Notes: generated by a model not told the origin, from the sequence alone. A DNA stretch of 64,000 bases from Kitasatospora humi (GCF_020907985.1 NZ_JAJJPA010000001.1:1-64000); one strand, 5' to 3'. Shown: positions 1 through 8,869, counted from the stretch's first letter. Numbers and translations are program-made.

Positions 1-29
1 TACGGTGGAGGACGGGAGAGGAGATCTGC

Positions 30-458
30 ATGCGGAGCGACATCACTACTCGGGGTGACCTGGATCTGCTGCTGCGCCGGTTCTACCGGGCCGCCTTCGC
101 CGACCCGCTGATCGGCCCGCACTTCGCGCAGATGGACCTGGAGGCGCACCTCCCGCACATCACCGACTTCTGGGCGAGCTCGCTGCTGCGCAGCGCCGAG
201 TACCGCCGCAATCTTTTCGCCCCGCACGCCGCCCTGCACGCCCGCCGGCCGCTGACCGCCGAGCACTACGGGCGCTGGGTGCAGCTCTGGTCCGCCACCG
301 TGGACGGCCGCCACCAGGGTCCGGTCGCCGAGCGCGCCAAGCAGCAGGCACAGCGGATCGCCGTCAACCTGATCCGCCGCACCAGCGGCGAGGACCCGGC
401 TGTCGGCGGCTCCGGCGGCTTCGTGCCGCTCTCCGCGGTGCTGCTGCGCAGTGCGTGA
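30..458 (+). CDS. Group III truncated hemoglobin-like protein
   Basis: A 142-residue protein resembling group III truncated hemoglobins, small cytosolic haem proteins linked to NO or oxygen chemistry. The N-terminal helix pattern FYRAAFADPLIGPHF, the central HLPHITDFWASSLL and the HAALHARRPLTAEHYGRW stretch, which should carry the proximal histidine, follow the family order. The last 20 residues are a loose, non-globin tail. The ATG at 30 follows a GGAGAGGAG ribosome binding site. It converges on dnaE2, with only 22 bp between the stop codons. Family assignment rests on pattern; the ligand role is not shown by the sequence. Confidence 0.8.
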   Translation: MRSDITTRGDLDLLLRRFYRAAFADPLIGPHFAQMDLEAHLPHITDFWASSLLRSAEYRRNLFAPHAALHARRPLTAEHYGRWVQLWSATVDGRHQGPVAERAKQQAQRIAVNLIRRTSGEDPAVGGSGGFVPLSAVLLRSA

Positions 459-480
459 CACGGTCGGCGGGTGGGACTCC

Positions 481-3400
481 TCACGGCACCGCCACCCGCA
501 GCGGTGAGATCCGGGTGGCCACCACGTTGATCGCACCGTGGTTGCGCTCCAGCCGGCCGTGGATCAGCAGGCCGGCCCGGTCCAGCGCGGTGCGGCGATG
601 GGCCTCCCAGACCGGGCGGTTGCAGACCACGTTGATGAGCCCGGTCTCGTCCTCCAGGCTGAGGAAGAGCACCCCGCCCGCCGTGGGCGGGCGTTGCCGG
701 TGCGTGACCAGGCCCCCCACGATGATCTCGCAGCCGTGCGCCAGGCCGGCCAGCTCCCCGGCGGGCACCGCGCCGATGTGCCGCAGTGCGGGGCGGACGT
801 GCTCCACCGGATGCCCGTCGGCCGACGCGCCGGTCGCCCACAGGTCGGCGATGGTCTCCTCCACCGGTGTCATCGGCGGCAGTTGCGGAGCCGTTGCCCC
901 CGGAGCGGTACCGGGCAGCGGATCCGCCTCGCCGGTGACCGCCACCGCGCCCGCTGCCCAGAGTGCCTGACGTCGCGTCAGGCCGAAGCAGCGGAACGCC
1001 CCGGCGGTGGCCAGCGCCTCCAGTACCGCCACCGGCAGCCTGGTCCGCTGGGCGAAGTCCGCCAGGTCCCGGTAGGGCCGGCCCGCCGCCACCGCCGAGG
1101 CGTGCTCCTCGCCCAGCCCGCGCACCGTGGCCAGCCCCAGCCGGATCGCCGGGGCGTCCCGGGGTCCTTCCAGGGTCGGCTCCGCCGCACTGGCGTTGAC
1201 GTCCACCGGGTGCACCTTCACGCCGTGCCGGCGGGCGTCGGAGATCAGGCTCAGCGGGGAGTAGAAGCCCATCGGCTGGTTGGCGAGCAGCGCGCAGGTG
1301 AAGGCCGCGGGGTAGTGGTACTTCAACCAGGCGCTGGCATACACCAGATGGGCGAAACTGATCGAATGGCTCTCCGGGAAGCCGTAGTTGGAGAACGCCT
1401 CGATCTTGCTGAAGATGTCCTCGGCCACCGGCTGCGGGATGCCGCGCTCGGCCATGCCGTCCAGCAGCCGCTGCCGCAACTCGGCCACCCGTTGGTGGGA
1501 GCGCTTGGCGCCCATCGCCTGGCGCAGCCGGTCCGCCTCCGCGCCGCTGAACCCCGCGCAGTCGATGGCCAGTTGCATCATCTGCTCCTGGAACAGCGGC
1601 ACTCCGAGCGTCTTGTCCAGGGCCCGCCTCATCAGCGGGTGCGGGCAGTCGGCCCGCTCCTGGCCGGCCCGGCGGCGCAGGTAGGGGTGCACCGAGCCGC
1701 CCTGGATCGGCCCCGGGCGGATCAGTGCGACCTCCACCACCAGGTCGTAGAACTCGCGCGGCTTGAGCCGGGGCAGGGTGGACATCTGGGCCCGCGACTC
1801 CACCTGGAAGACCCCGACGGTGTCGGCCCGGCAGAGCATCTCGTAGACGTCCTTGTCGTCCGGTGGGATGCTCGCCAAGTCCCAGCGCTCGCCGTGGTGC
1901 CGGGCGACCAGGTCGCAGGTGTCATGGAGCGCGGAGAGCATGCCGAGGCCCAGCAGGTCGATCTTGATCAGCCCGGCGCCGGCCGTGGACTCCTTGTCCC
2001 ACTGCAGCACCGAGCGGCCCGGCATCCGGGCCCACTCGGTCGGGCAGATCCGCCCGATCGGCTCCCCGGTCAGCACCATGCCGCCCGAGTGGATGCCCAG
2101 GTGCCTCGGCAGTCCGTGCAGTTGACGGCCGAGGTCGAGCACGTCGGCCGGGATCACGGCATCCTCGCGCGGCGCGGAGTGGAAGTCCACCTGCCGGGAG
2201 AAGGCGTTCACCTGGTCCATCGGATAGCCGAGCACCCGGGCGGCGTCCCGCAGCGCGAGGCGGGGGCGGTAGGTGATCACATTGGCCACCTGGGCGGCGT
2301 GCTCGCGCCCGTAGCGCTGGTAGACGTACTGGATCACCTCCTCGCGGCGCCGGTGCTCGATGTCCAGATCGATGTCGGGCGGCCCGTCCCGTTCCATGCT
2401 GAGGAACCGCTCGAACAGCAGCCCGTAGTGGATGGGGTCCACCGCGGTGATGCCCAGCGCGTAGCAGACCGCCGAGTTGGCCGCCGAGCCGCGACCCTGG
2501 CACCAGATGTCCTCGGCCCGGCAGAACTCCACGATGTCGTGCACGATCAGGAAGTAGCCGGCCAGCTCCAACTCACCGATCACGGCCAGCTCCTTGGCCA
2601 CCTGGGCATGGGCGGCAGCGTTGTCCGGGGTGAACCGCCGCTCGGCACCGCGCAGGGTCAGCCCGCGCAGATGGCTGAACTCGGTCTCGCCGGGCGGCAC
2701 CGGGAACGCGGGCAACTGCGGGGCCAGCGCGGCGAATTCGAACGCACAGGCACGGCCGAGCTCCGCCGTGGCCTGCCTCGCGCCCGGGAACCTGGCCAAC
2801 CGGCGCTCCATCTCGGCCGCCGACCGCAGGTGCGCGGTGCCCGCCGCCCTGGTCCAGCCGGCCGCATCCCGCACCGTGCGGCGGCTCCGCAGCGCGGCCA
2901 GCCCCTGGGCGAGCCGCCCCCCGGCCGGACTGGCGTGGTGCACGTTGTTGGAGGCCACCACGGTCAGCCCGGTGCGGTCCGCCAGTCGGGCCAGCGCGTC
3001 ATTGCGCGGATCGTCGCCCGGCAGTCGGTGGTCGATCAGCTCGACGAAGACGTTCTCCGGACCGAACGCCTCGGCCAGTGACCGGAGTTCGCGCTCGGCT
3101 GGATCCGGGCCGCGCTCGGCCAGGGCCCGCTGCACCCGTCCGCTGCGGCAGCCGGTGAGCACCGCCCATTCGCCGCCGTGCGCCTCGGCCAGCTCGGTGA
3201 AGGAGTAGTCCGGGCGCCCCTTGTGCCCGCCGGCCAGCTGGGCGGCGGCAATCGCGGCGGAGAGCCGGCGGTAGCCCTCGGGGGAGCGGGCCAGGACCAG
3301 CAGGTGCTCGTCGGGCAGTCCGTTGCCGCGGCCGGTGCGCAGGTTCAACTCGGCGCCGAAGACGGTTCGCAGGCCCGTCCCCCGGGCGGCCAGGCCGAGC

Positions 3401-3792
3401 CGGACCGCGCCGTACAGGCCGTCGTGGTCGGTCACCGCCAAGGTCTCCACGCCCAGTCTGAGTGCCTCTGCGACCAGGGCCTCCGGCTCGTCGGCACCGT
3501 CCAGGAAGCTGAAGGCGGAGTGCACGTGCAGCTCGGCCCAGGGCAGCCCGGCGGGCGGCGCGGGCAGGGGCGCCACGGCCGGGGTGTCCGGGTGTGGGGC
3601 CTCCACGGCCGGGGTGTCCGGGTGTGGGGCCTCCACGGCCGGGGTGTCCTGGGGTGGGGTCTCCACGGCCGGGGTGTCCCGGGGTTGGGTCTCCGCGGCC
3701 GGGCTGTCCGCCGGCGAACCGGTGGCCGCGGGCGTGGTCATCCGGCGCCGCAGCTCACTCCAGGGGAGCCGGTGCTTGCTGTCGAATGCCAT
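481..3792 (-). CDS. dnaE2: Error-prone DNA polymerase III alpha subunit DnaE2
   Basis: The 1103-residue catalytic subunit of the damage-induced mutasome. A Pro-rich N-terminal tail (about residues 20-80) precedes a PHP domain opening with AELHVHSAFSF near residue 87. The C-family polymerase core has its acidic active-site motif PDIDLDIE near residue 470 and KIDLLGLG near 608. A C-terminal OB-fold-like segment includes VLFLSLEDETGLINVV. It is the last gene of an imuA-imuB-dnaE2 operon, 39 bp after imuB. The tail is unusual: it is built from four and a half 10-residue repeats (DTPAVEAPHP type) encoded by a 30-bp tandem repeat. The ATG at 3792 has only a weak GAGAGAGAT upstream. Confidence 0.95.
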   Translation of the reverse strand: MAFDSKHRLPWSELRRRMTTPAATGSPADSPAAETQPRDTPAVETPPQDTPAVEAPHPDTPAVEAPHPDTPAVAPLPAPPAGLPWAELHVHSAFSFLDGADEPEALVAEALRLGVETLAVTDHDGLYGAVRLGLAARGTGLRTVFGAELNLRTGRGNGLPDEHLLVLARSPEGYRRLSAAIAAAQLAGGHKGRPDYSFTELAEAHGGEWAVLTGCRSGRVQRALAERGPDPAERELRSLAEAFGPENVFVELIDHRLPGDDPRNDALARLADRTGLTVVASNNVHHASPAGGRLAQGLAALRSRRTVRDAAGWTRAAGTAHLRSAAEMERRLARFPGARQATAELGRACAFEFAALAPQLPAFPVPPGETEFSHLRGLTLRGAERRFTPDNAAAHAQVAKELAVIGELELAGYFLIVHDIVEFCRAEDIWCQGRGSAANSAVCYALGITAVDPIHYGLLFERFLSMERDGPPDIDLDIEHRRREEVIQYVYQRYGREHAAQVANVITYRPRLALRDAARVLGYPMDQVNAFSRQVDFHSAPREDAVIPADVLDLGRQLHGLPRHLGIHSGGMVLTGEPIGRICPTEWARMPGRSVLQWDKESTAGAGLIKIDLLGLGMLSALHDTCDLVARHHGERWDLASIPPDDKDVYEMLCRADTVGVFQVESRAQMSTLPRLKPREFYDLVVEVALIRPGPIQGGSVHPYLRRRAGQERADCPHPLMRRALDKTLGVPLFQEQMMQLAIDCAGFSGAEADRLRQAMGAKRSHQRVAELRQRLLDGMAERGIPQPVAEDIFSKIEAFSNYGFPESHSISFAHLVYASAWLKYHYPAAFTCALLANQPMGFYSPLSLISDARRHGVKVHPVDVNASAAEPTLEGPRDAPAIRLGLATVRGLGEEHASAVAAGRPYRDLADFAQRTRLPVAVLEALATAGAFRCFGLTRRQALWAAGAVAVTGEADPLPGTAPGATAPQLPPMTPVEETIADLWATGASADGHPVEHVRPALRHIGAVPAGELAGLAHGCEIIVGGLVTHRQRPPTAGGVLFLSLEDETGLINVVCNRPVWEAHRRTALDRAGLLIHGRLERNHGAINVVATRISPLRVAVP
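3573..3710. repeat. 30-bp in-frame tandem repeat in dnaE2
   Basis: Four full copies of a 30-bp unit (3573-3602, 3603-3632, 3633-3662, 3663-3692) plus a partial fifth. The first two are identical and the later ones have drifted. The unit is exactly ten codons, so copy number can change without breaking dnaE2; it encodes the repeated PAVEAPHPDT-type tail ahead of the PHP domain. Confidence 0.9.
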
Positions 3793-3831
3793 GACGGGAT
3801 CTCTCTCAACTACATACGAAGGATTGGTTGT

Positions 3832-5625
3832 TCAGGTGTAGGAGCCCTCCACGGCCCAGCCGCCGCCCGCCACCACGAGCAGCAGCGCCCGGCCGTCCGC
3901 CAGGGTGACCTGGAACCTGGCCCGCCGCCGGGACAGCTCCGCATCCCACCACTGCTCGACCGCGGGCCACGGCCCCGCCCAGCCGGTGATCGCCAGCAGC
4001 CGCCCGTCCAGCAGCAGCCCGGCGGGCGGCGCCGAGACCTCCGCCCGGCCGCTCACCCCCACCGGCTGCCCGGTGGCGTCCAGCACGGCCACCGGCACCG
4101 GCACCGGCCAGACCACCCCGGGCGCGGGGTGGCCCAGCCGCCCGGGCCAGGGTGCGTCCCGATCGGCGGCCGGCGCCGGATGCTCCCCCCAGGGCACCCG
4201 CACCAGCACCTCGCCGGGGCCGCGCCCGCCGACCCGTTCGACCCGGCTCAGTCCGCCGTAGCCCAGCAGCGCCTGCACCCGGGCCGCGGCCCGCTCCACC
4301 CGGTCGGCCACCACGGTCTGTCCCCAGAGCGCGAGTTGCTTGCCCTGGTCGGGCACCAGCTCGTCCGGGACCAGCCGCAGCGCGGTGAAGCCCCCGGCCG
4401 TCGGCGCGAAGAACCCCGAGCCCTGCCAGGCCTGCAGCTGCCACCGCACCCGCTCCGCCAGCGCCGGCGCGGAGAGCCGCCCCTCGTGCTGCCAGAGCCG
4501 GGCAGCCGAATTGCCATCGGCACACGACACCTCGACCGAGACCCGCCGGCAGGCCAGCCCGGCTGCCGCGAGCCCGCTGTGCAGCTGCTCGGCGAGGGTG
4601 CGGCCGACGAAGACCAGCGGTTCGGCCAGCAGCTCCGGCGGATCGAAGCGGTGCTCCACCGCCAGCTCGACCCCGGGTGCGGGTGCCGCCGGGGGACGGG
4701 CCTCCAGGCCGCGTGCCAACCGGTGCGCCAACCGGCCGGCCGGGCCGAACCGGTCGGCCACCGTCCCGGCGGGCAGCCGGGCGAAGTCGCCCAGGGTGGG
4801 TAGGCCGAGCCGGACCAGCAGCTCCGCCAGTGCCGGGTCCTCCAGCGCGCCGACCGGGTAGGGGGCCAGGAACTCGGCCGTCCGCCCGGCCGGCACCAGC
4901 ACCCCCGCCCGCGCGGCCAGCACGCCCGCGAAGACCCCGTCCGCGACCCCGACCCGGGGGCCGGGCGGCAGCACGGCGGGTCGCTCCTGGGGTTCAGCTC
5001 CTTCCGGACCCTCCGGCAGCGGACCGCCCCAGTCGGTCTCGCGGTCCGCCTCGTCCCGGGTCCGCCGCTCGGCACCCAACTCCGCCAGCGTCCGGCGCAC
5101 CGAGTCGACCAGCGCCTGCTCCCCGCCGAAGTACCGGGCGGGCCCCTTCACCGGCAGCACGCAGAGCCCGGGCCGCAGCACCTCCACCCGAGGGGTGAAC
5201 TCGGTGAGCACGGCCACCACGGATTCGAACCGCCGGGTCTCGGCCTCCGGATCCCGCTCGCGCAACCGCAGCTCCGGGCAGAGCCGGTGGGCCAGCCGAA
5301 GCCGCTGCCCGCGCCGCACCCCGGCTCGCCGCGCCGCGTTCGAACAGGTCAGCACCCGGCCGTCCTCGACCACCGCGACCAGCGCGTCCGGCCCGGCCAG
5401 TCCGCCGGTGGCGATGATCGGCCAGTCCGGGTACCAGACCGCCAGCACCCGCGCGGCGGCCGGGCCCTCGCCGCCGGGGGCCTTGGCACCGCTTGCGCCC
5501 TCGGCGCCGTCCGTGCCCCTTTCAACGCGTGCGTCCGCGGCGCCGCCTACGCTCCTGTCGCCGCCTGCGCCCGCGGCGCCGCCCACCCTCCCGTCGCCGC
5601 CTGCGCGTTCCTCGACCGCAGCCAT
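3832..5625 (-). CDS. imuB: ImuB, catalytically silent Y-family polymerase homologue
   Basis: A 597-residue Y-family polymerase-like protein that in known cassettes bridges DnaE2, ImuA and the beta clamp. After a low-complexity Ala/Gly-rich lead of about 58 residues the fold begins at RVLAVWYPDWPI. There the metal-binding acidic motif of active Y-family enzymes is absent, as is usual for ImuB. A helix-hairpin-helix-like region (LGLPTLGDFARLPAG) and a little-finger-like region follow. The ATG at 5625 lies one base after the imuA stop, so the two are probably translationally coupled. Residues about 180-220 hold a Glu/Pro-rich insertion. Confidence 0.9.
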   Translation of the reverse strand: MAAVEERAGGDGRVGGAAGAGGDRSVGGAADARVERGTDGAEGASGAKAPGGEGPAAARVLAVWYPDWPIIATGGLAGPDALVAVVEDGRVLTCSNAARRAGVRRGQRLRLAHRLCPELRLRERDPEAETRRFESVVAVLTEFTPRVEVLRPGLCVLPVKGPARYFGGEQALVDSVRRTLAELGAERRTRDEADRETDWGGPLPEGPEGAEPQERPAVLPPGPRVGVADGVFAGVLAARAGVLVPAGRTAEFLAPYPVGALEDPALAELLVRLGLPTLGDFARLPAGTVADRFGPAGRLAHRLARGLEARPPAAPAPGVELAVEHRFDPPELLAEPLVFVGRTLAEQLHSGLAAAGLACRRVSVEVSCADGNSAARLWQHEGRLSAPALAERVRWQLQAWQGSGFFAPTAGGFTALRLVPDELVPDQGKQLALWGQTVVADRVERAAARVQALLGYGGLSRVERVGGRGPGEVLVRVPWGEHPAPAADRDAPWPGRLGHPAPGVVWPVPVPVAVLDATGQPVGVSGRAEVSAPPAGLLLDGRLLAITGWAGPWPAVEQWWDAELSRRRARFQVTLADGRALLLVVAGGGWAVEGSYT

Positions 5626-5626
5626 C

Positions 5627-6403
5627 TCACACCGCCGTCAGCCGCCCCCGCCCCACCGCGTCGCCCGGCAGCCCGCGCTCGCCGAACCCCACCCCGACGG
5701 CGGCGGGCGCGAGTGCGCCGCCCCGTGCCGTGCCCCGGTGGGAGTCGACCTCGGCCTGCTCGGCCTCGGTCAGCCCCCGCACCACCCCGTGCTCGTCCGG
5801 CAGCCACACCCACCCCGACCGCCCGCGCGCCGCCGCCCCGCGACCCTCGACGAGCACCCGCGCCTGCCGCCCCGACAGCAGACCGTGCCCCGCGCCCAGC
5901 CCGAACCAGCGGCTGTCCCGCACGCTGAGCCGCAGCTCCGCACCGGGCCACGGACCGGCCACCAGCAGCACACAGCCGCTGCGCCGCAGGACCGCGCCGA
6001 GCCGGGCCGCCAGCTGCGACGGCACCAGCCCGGTGCTCGGCCGCAGCAGCAGCACCTCCACGGCGCCGGCCAGCGCCGCCACCACCTCGGGCCACTGCCG
6101 CCCCGGCTCGTCGACCAGCAGCAGCCGTCCGGGGTCGATCCCGTACCCGGTGGCGGCCAGCAGCCCCAGCTCGGGCAGCCCGATCGAGGCGCACCACGCG
6201 TCGGCCGCGCCCGCACCGCCCGAGGCCAGCGCGAGCAGCAGCCCCGCGTCATCCGCCACCGACACCGCCGCGCCCCGTCGCAGCCCCCGCCCGGGCAGCA
6301 GCCGCGCCAGCGCAGCCGGAACCGGCACCGGACCGTCCGCGGACGGAGCCGGCGCCACCCGGGGGAGCAGGACAGGGGTCGCCACAAGGTCAGTATCGAA
6401 CAT
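5627..6403 (-). CDS. imuA: ImuA-like RecA-fold protein
   Basis: First gene of the mutasome operon, 258 residues from the ATG at 6403. It is rich in Ala and Leu with RecA-like strand-helix patterns (AAVSVADDAGLLLALA, RLLLVDEPG, VEVLLLRPSTGLVPSQLAARL, CVLLVAGPWPG) but no intact Walker A motif, as is usual for actinobacterial ImuA'. The ATG lies inside an SOS box (6397-6410), so the transcript is probably leaderless or nearly so. A TTG at 6415 would place the box within the gene and is less likely; a GTG at 6385 is the other option. Identity is inferred mainly from its place before imuB and dnaE2. Confidence 0.8.
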   Translation of the reverse strand: MFDTDLVATPVLLPRVAPAPSADGPVPVPAALARLLPGRGLRRGAAVSVADDAGLLLALASGGAGAADAWCASIGLPELGLLAATGYGIDPGRLLLVDEPGRQWPEVVAALAGAVEVLLLRPSTGLVPSQLAARLGAVLRRSGCVLLVAGPWPGAELRLSVRDSRWFGLGAGHGLLSGRQARVLVEGRGAAARGRSGWVWLPDEHGVVRGLTEAEQAEVDSHRGTARGGALAPAAVGVGFGERGLPGDAVGRGRLTAV

Positions 6404-6410
6404 CCGTTCG
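6397..6410. promoter_or_regulatory. LexA (SOS) box of the imuA-imuB-dnaE2 operon
   Basis: CGAACATCCGTTCG matches the Gram-positive/actinobacterial LexA site form GAAC-N4-GTTC exactly. It overlaps the probable imuA start codon, a position from which LexA would directly block initiation. Induction by DNA damage is inferred. Confidence 0.85.
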
Positions 6411-6596
6411 TTCAAAAGCCAGTCAGAATCGAACGAAGGAGCGAGTTTCTTTGGCTACGCTGAGTGATGAAATGGGGACGCCCGGCCGTGACCCACGTCA
6501 CTGTTCGGCGGTGTCACATTCGCGTACGGCGTCCTGTCCACCTGTCGGGTGCGGTTGTCAGGCCGTACCGCTGGCCGGCCCGGAGAGGGGACGACG

Positions 6597-7058
6597 ATGG
6601 AGACCTTGACCGTTCGACGCGTCATCGCGGCACCGATCGCGGAGGTGTTCGACTGGTGCGCCACCACCACCAACTACACCCGCTCCCCGCTCATCCTCAG
6701 GGCGCGACTCGCCCGAGCGGGTGCGGGGGCGCCCTACGGGGTGGGCGCGGTCCGGCTGCACACCTGGGCGATCGGCTGGTTCCGCGAGCGGGTCACCAGC
6801 TACCACCCGCCGTACGACTTCGACTACACCGTCGAACGCAGCTTCCCGCCGTCCCGGCACGAACTCGGCCGCATGACCTTCACCGAAGTCGCCGGGGGCA
6901 CCGAAGTCGCGTGGACGACCACCTTCCAGGTCCGTCTCCCGTTCGGCGCGACCATCACCCGCGTGTTCGCCAAGCCCGTCATCGCGCACACCTTCGGCAA
7001 GATCCTCGACGCCGCCGACGCGGCACTCACGGTAGGCAGGCCGACTCTGCGCGACTGA
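6597..7058 (+). CDS. SRPBCC (START-like) family protein
   Basis: A 153-residue single-domain protein of the SRPBCC ligand-binding fold. It starts with the typical METLTVRRVIAAPIAEVFDWCA, followed by alternating strands and a long C-terminal helix (IAHTFGKILDAADAAL). Proteins of this kind bind small hydrophobic ligands or act as polyketide cyclases; nothing in the sequence fixes a ligand. The ATG at 6597 is preceded by GGAGAGGGG at good spacing; upstream in-frame codons lack this. It is divergent from imuA with about 190 bp between. Confidence 0.75.
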   Translation: METLTVRRVIAAPIAEVFDWCATTTNYTRSPLILRARLARAGAGAPYGVGAVRLHTWAIGWFRERVTSYHPPYDFDYTVERSFPPSRHELGRMTFTEVAGGTEVAWTTTFQVRLPFGATITRVFAKPVIAHTFGKILDAADAALTVGRPTLRD

Positions 7059-7804
7059 TCCCTCCCCGGCGGTCCGCCGCCCGCGCCGGCCGGGCTCAGG
7101 CCGTGCCGAGCCGGCCCCCGTCACGCGTTCCCTCGACGGGCGGCTCTCGATCACCGACGAGTTGACCGCCCGGCCGTTCCCCGAGGAGGACGAGCGATCT
7201 TGCGACGGCACCAGCCGGGGCGGGCTCGCCCGGGCGCCGCACGGCGGTGCTCCGGGCAAGCCGGGACTCAAGCCGGGACTCAAGCCGGGACTCAAGCCGG
7301 GACTCAAGCGGGGACTCAAGCCGGGACTCGAGTCGGGACTTGGAGGACGACCGCAGTGCGGAGATCGTCGATGCGGCCGGAGCAGGAGCCGACGGTCGAT
7401 CTCACCAGGCCGGCCGCCGTGTTGACCGACCGCTGAGGGAACCCGGTGACCGTGGAACCTGTGGCCGTACCCGGGGCTCGACGACCGGGAAGTTGCGAGC
7501 GCCGCCCCCGAGCCGCTCGCCTCCCGTTCGCTTTCTCAGCCATCCAGTCACCTTTCCGGCCCGCAGCCGCACCTTCGGTTCGAGCCTCCCGGCGCGGACA
7601 GCGCTTCCCTGGCGCGCACACGGGGAACGCGCCGTCGGATCGCCTCACATTCACACGCCCGAGCGAAAGTACGCCATTCGGGGCTTCAGCAATTCGCTGA
7701 CGGACGATGCTGCTAATCGCAATGCCATTGGGCACGGGCTGGGCGGACACCGCTCGCTCGTGCTCGAACTGCACAACTTCCGCAGCGAGAACGGAAAACG
7801 CCTC
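7059..7804. other. Intergenic stretch, no convincing gene
   Basis: About 745 bp with several open frames on both strands, none with recognisable protein features or a good start. It contains the 12-bp tandem repeat listed separately. The part just before 7805 probably holds the promoter of the secreted trefoil protein. Nothing else was recognised. Confidence 0.5.
7259..7342. repeat. 12-bp tandem repeat (CCGGGACTCAAG)
   Basis: Seven consecutive copies of a 12-bp unit; the first four are identical and the later ones carry single changes. Because the unit is a multiple of three, all frames read through it as short peptide repeats. No surrounding gene is convincing, so it is treated as a non-coding minisatellite. 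Confidence 0.85.
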
Positions 7805-8296
7805 ATGGCCATCGCCTTCCGCAAGACGCTCGCCCTCGCCACGCTGGCGCTGTCGGCTTCCCTCCTGCCCGCCGGTGCGGCCGGCGCCGCCGGCAGTGCC
7901 CACGCCGGCAGCCCGCGCACCGTGCGCACCCCGGGCGTCTACTGCCTCGCCAACACCTGGTACACCCCGGACATCTCCTCGAAGCCGTGCAACTCCAGCG
8001 ACCGCGGCCAGCACTGGACCCTGCAAGGAAACCAGATCTCCCTCACCAACGACCGCGCCTACTGCCTGACCAACACGTGGGGCAGCCCCGACGTGTCGTC
8101 GCGGTCGTGCGACGCCGGCAGTCTGGGCCAGTACTGGAGCTTCGCGGGGCAGCGGATCTCGCTCACCTTCGCCTCGGGTTACTGCCTCTCCAACACCTGG
8201 CACACCCCGGACATCTCCGTGAAGCCGTGCGACGACCGCGACCCCGGCCAGCGCTGGGTGGTCTTCGGCGACCAGATCAGCCTGGCGCTCGCCTGA
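7805..8296 (+). CDS. Secreted three-repeat beta-trefoil (ricin B-like) protein
   Basis: A 163-residue exported protein. Residues 1 to about 35 form a signal peptide (KTLALATLALSASLLPAGAAGAA). The mature part consists of three repeats of about 43 residues, each with the order YCL.NTW..PD.S...C then GQ.W...G.QISL. The QxW motif once per repeat and a Cys pair in each fit a single minimal beta-trefoil, a carbohydrate-binding fold. The three repeats are unusually alike. The ATG at 7805 is chosen because the signal peptide begins there, although the ribosome site is weak. No catalytic domain is attached. Ligand unknown. Confidence 0.75.
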   Translation: MAIAFRKTLALATLALSASLLPAGAAGAAGSAHAGSPRTVRTPGVYCLANTWYTPDISSKPCNSSDRGQHWTLQGNQISLTNDRAYCLTNTWGSPDVSSRSCDAGSLGQYWSFAGQRISLTFASGYCLSNTWHTPDISVKPCDDRDPGQRWVVFGDQISLALA

Positions 8297-8341
8297 CATC
8301 ACCGCCGCCGTCGGGCCCAAGGTCGGTCAGCCGGCCGGGCC

Positions 8342-8470
8342 CGACGCGTTGGCGTGCCTGTGCTGCGCCTATGCCCGGGCCTGCGTCTGCGCCTGCGCCC
8401 GGGCCCGGGCCTGTGCCTGCGCCTGCGCCTGCGCCCGGGCCTGTTTCTGTGCCTGTGTCTGGGCCGGTCG
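8342..8470. repeat. Low-complexity GC repeat (GCCTGCGCCTGCGCCCGG type)
   Basis: A degenerate run of CCTGCGCC, GCCCGGGCC and CCTGTG units between the trefoil gene and the ArsR gene. It reads as Gly/Ala/Pro-rich peptide in several frames and shows no coding signal. It may act as structured 3-prime sequence of the upstream gene. Confidence 0.6.
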
Positions 8471-8493
8471 TCGAGTCATCGGAAGCCCGCGTG

Positions 8494-8519
8494 TTTAGCA
8501 ACTTAGCTACATGGCTAAA
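8494..8519. promoter_or_regulatory. Probable ArsR-family operator
   Basis: An inverted repeat TTTAGC (8494-8499) and GCTAAA (8514-8519) with a third TTAGCTA element (8503-8509) between them. It is AT-rich against its surroundings and ends directly before the start of the ArsR-type gene, the expected place for an autoregulatory operator covering the promoter. Confidence 0.65.
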
Positions 8520-8527
8520 TAGTGACC

Positions 8528-8869
8528 ATGACTCAGACGGACAACGAGGCGAGCGTCTTCCGCGCGCTCGCCGACCCGACCAGGCGTCAGATCCTGGAGC
8601 ACCTCAGGGGCGGTGAGTTGGCGGCCGGGCAGATCGCGTCCCTGTTCACCATCAGCGGGCCCTCCGTCTCCAGACACCTCAAGGTGCTCAAGGAGGCCCG
8701 GCTGATCACGGAACGGCGGGACGCCAACCGGATCCTCTACGCACTGGCCGATGACCGGCTGGCGATCTGCGTGGGGCGGTTCCTCAGCGCCGTCTGTCCG
8801 GAGCAGATCGTGCTGCGCCACACCCGGTGGCGCACCACACCGGGCACCACGGACCACGAGGAGGTCTGA
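8528..8869 (+). CDS. ArsR-family winged-helix repressor
   Basis: A 113-residue regulator. The ALADPTRRQILEHLRGGEL opening, the recognition helix in TISGPSVSRHLKVLKEARL and the wing ITERRDANRILYAL are the classic ArsR/SmtB layout. The one Cys of the C-terminal part (VCPEQ) is not enough for a known metal site, so the signal is unknown. The stop overlaps the next ATG (TGATG at 8867-8871), indicating cotranscription with the DUF2071 gene. Start may be ATG 8528 or GTG 8522; the operator is so close that a leaderless message is likely. Confidence 0.85.
   Translation: MTQTDNEASVFRALADPTRRQILEHLRGGELAAGQIASLFTISGPSVSRHLKVLKEARLITERRDANRILYALADDRLAICVGRFLSAVCPEQIVLRHTRWRTTPGTTDHEEV

Noticed and set aside
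7162..7436. Overlapping plus-strand frames through the 12-bp repeat as a repeat protein
   Set aside because: All three frames read through the repeat equally and none has a good ribosome site or flanking domain.
8277..8501. Minus-strand frame rich in Gly-Ala over the low-complexity repeat
   Set aside because: It simply reads the GC repeat; it has no start signal and includes the ArsR operator.
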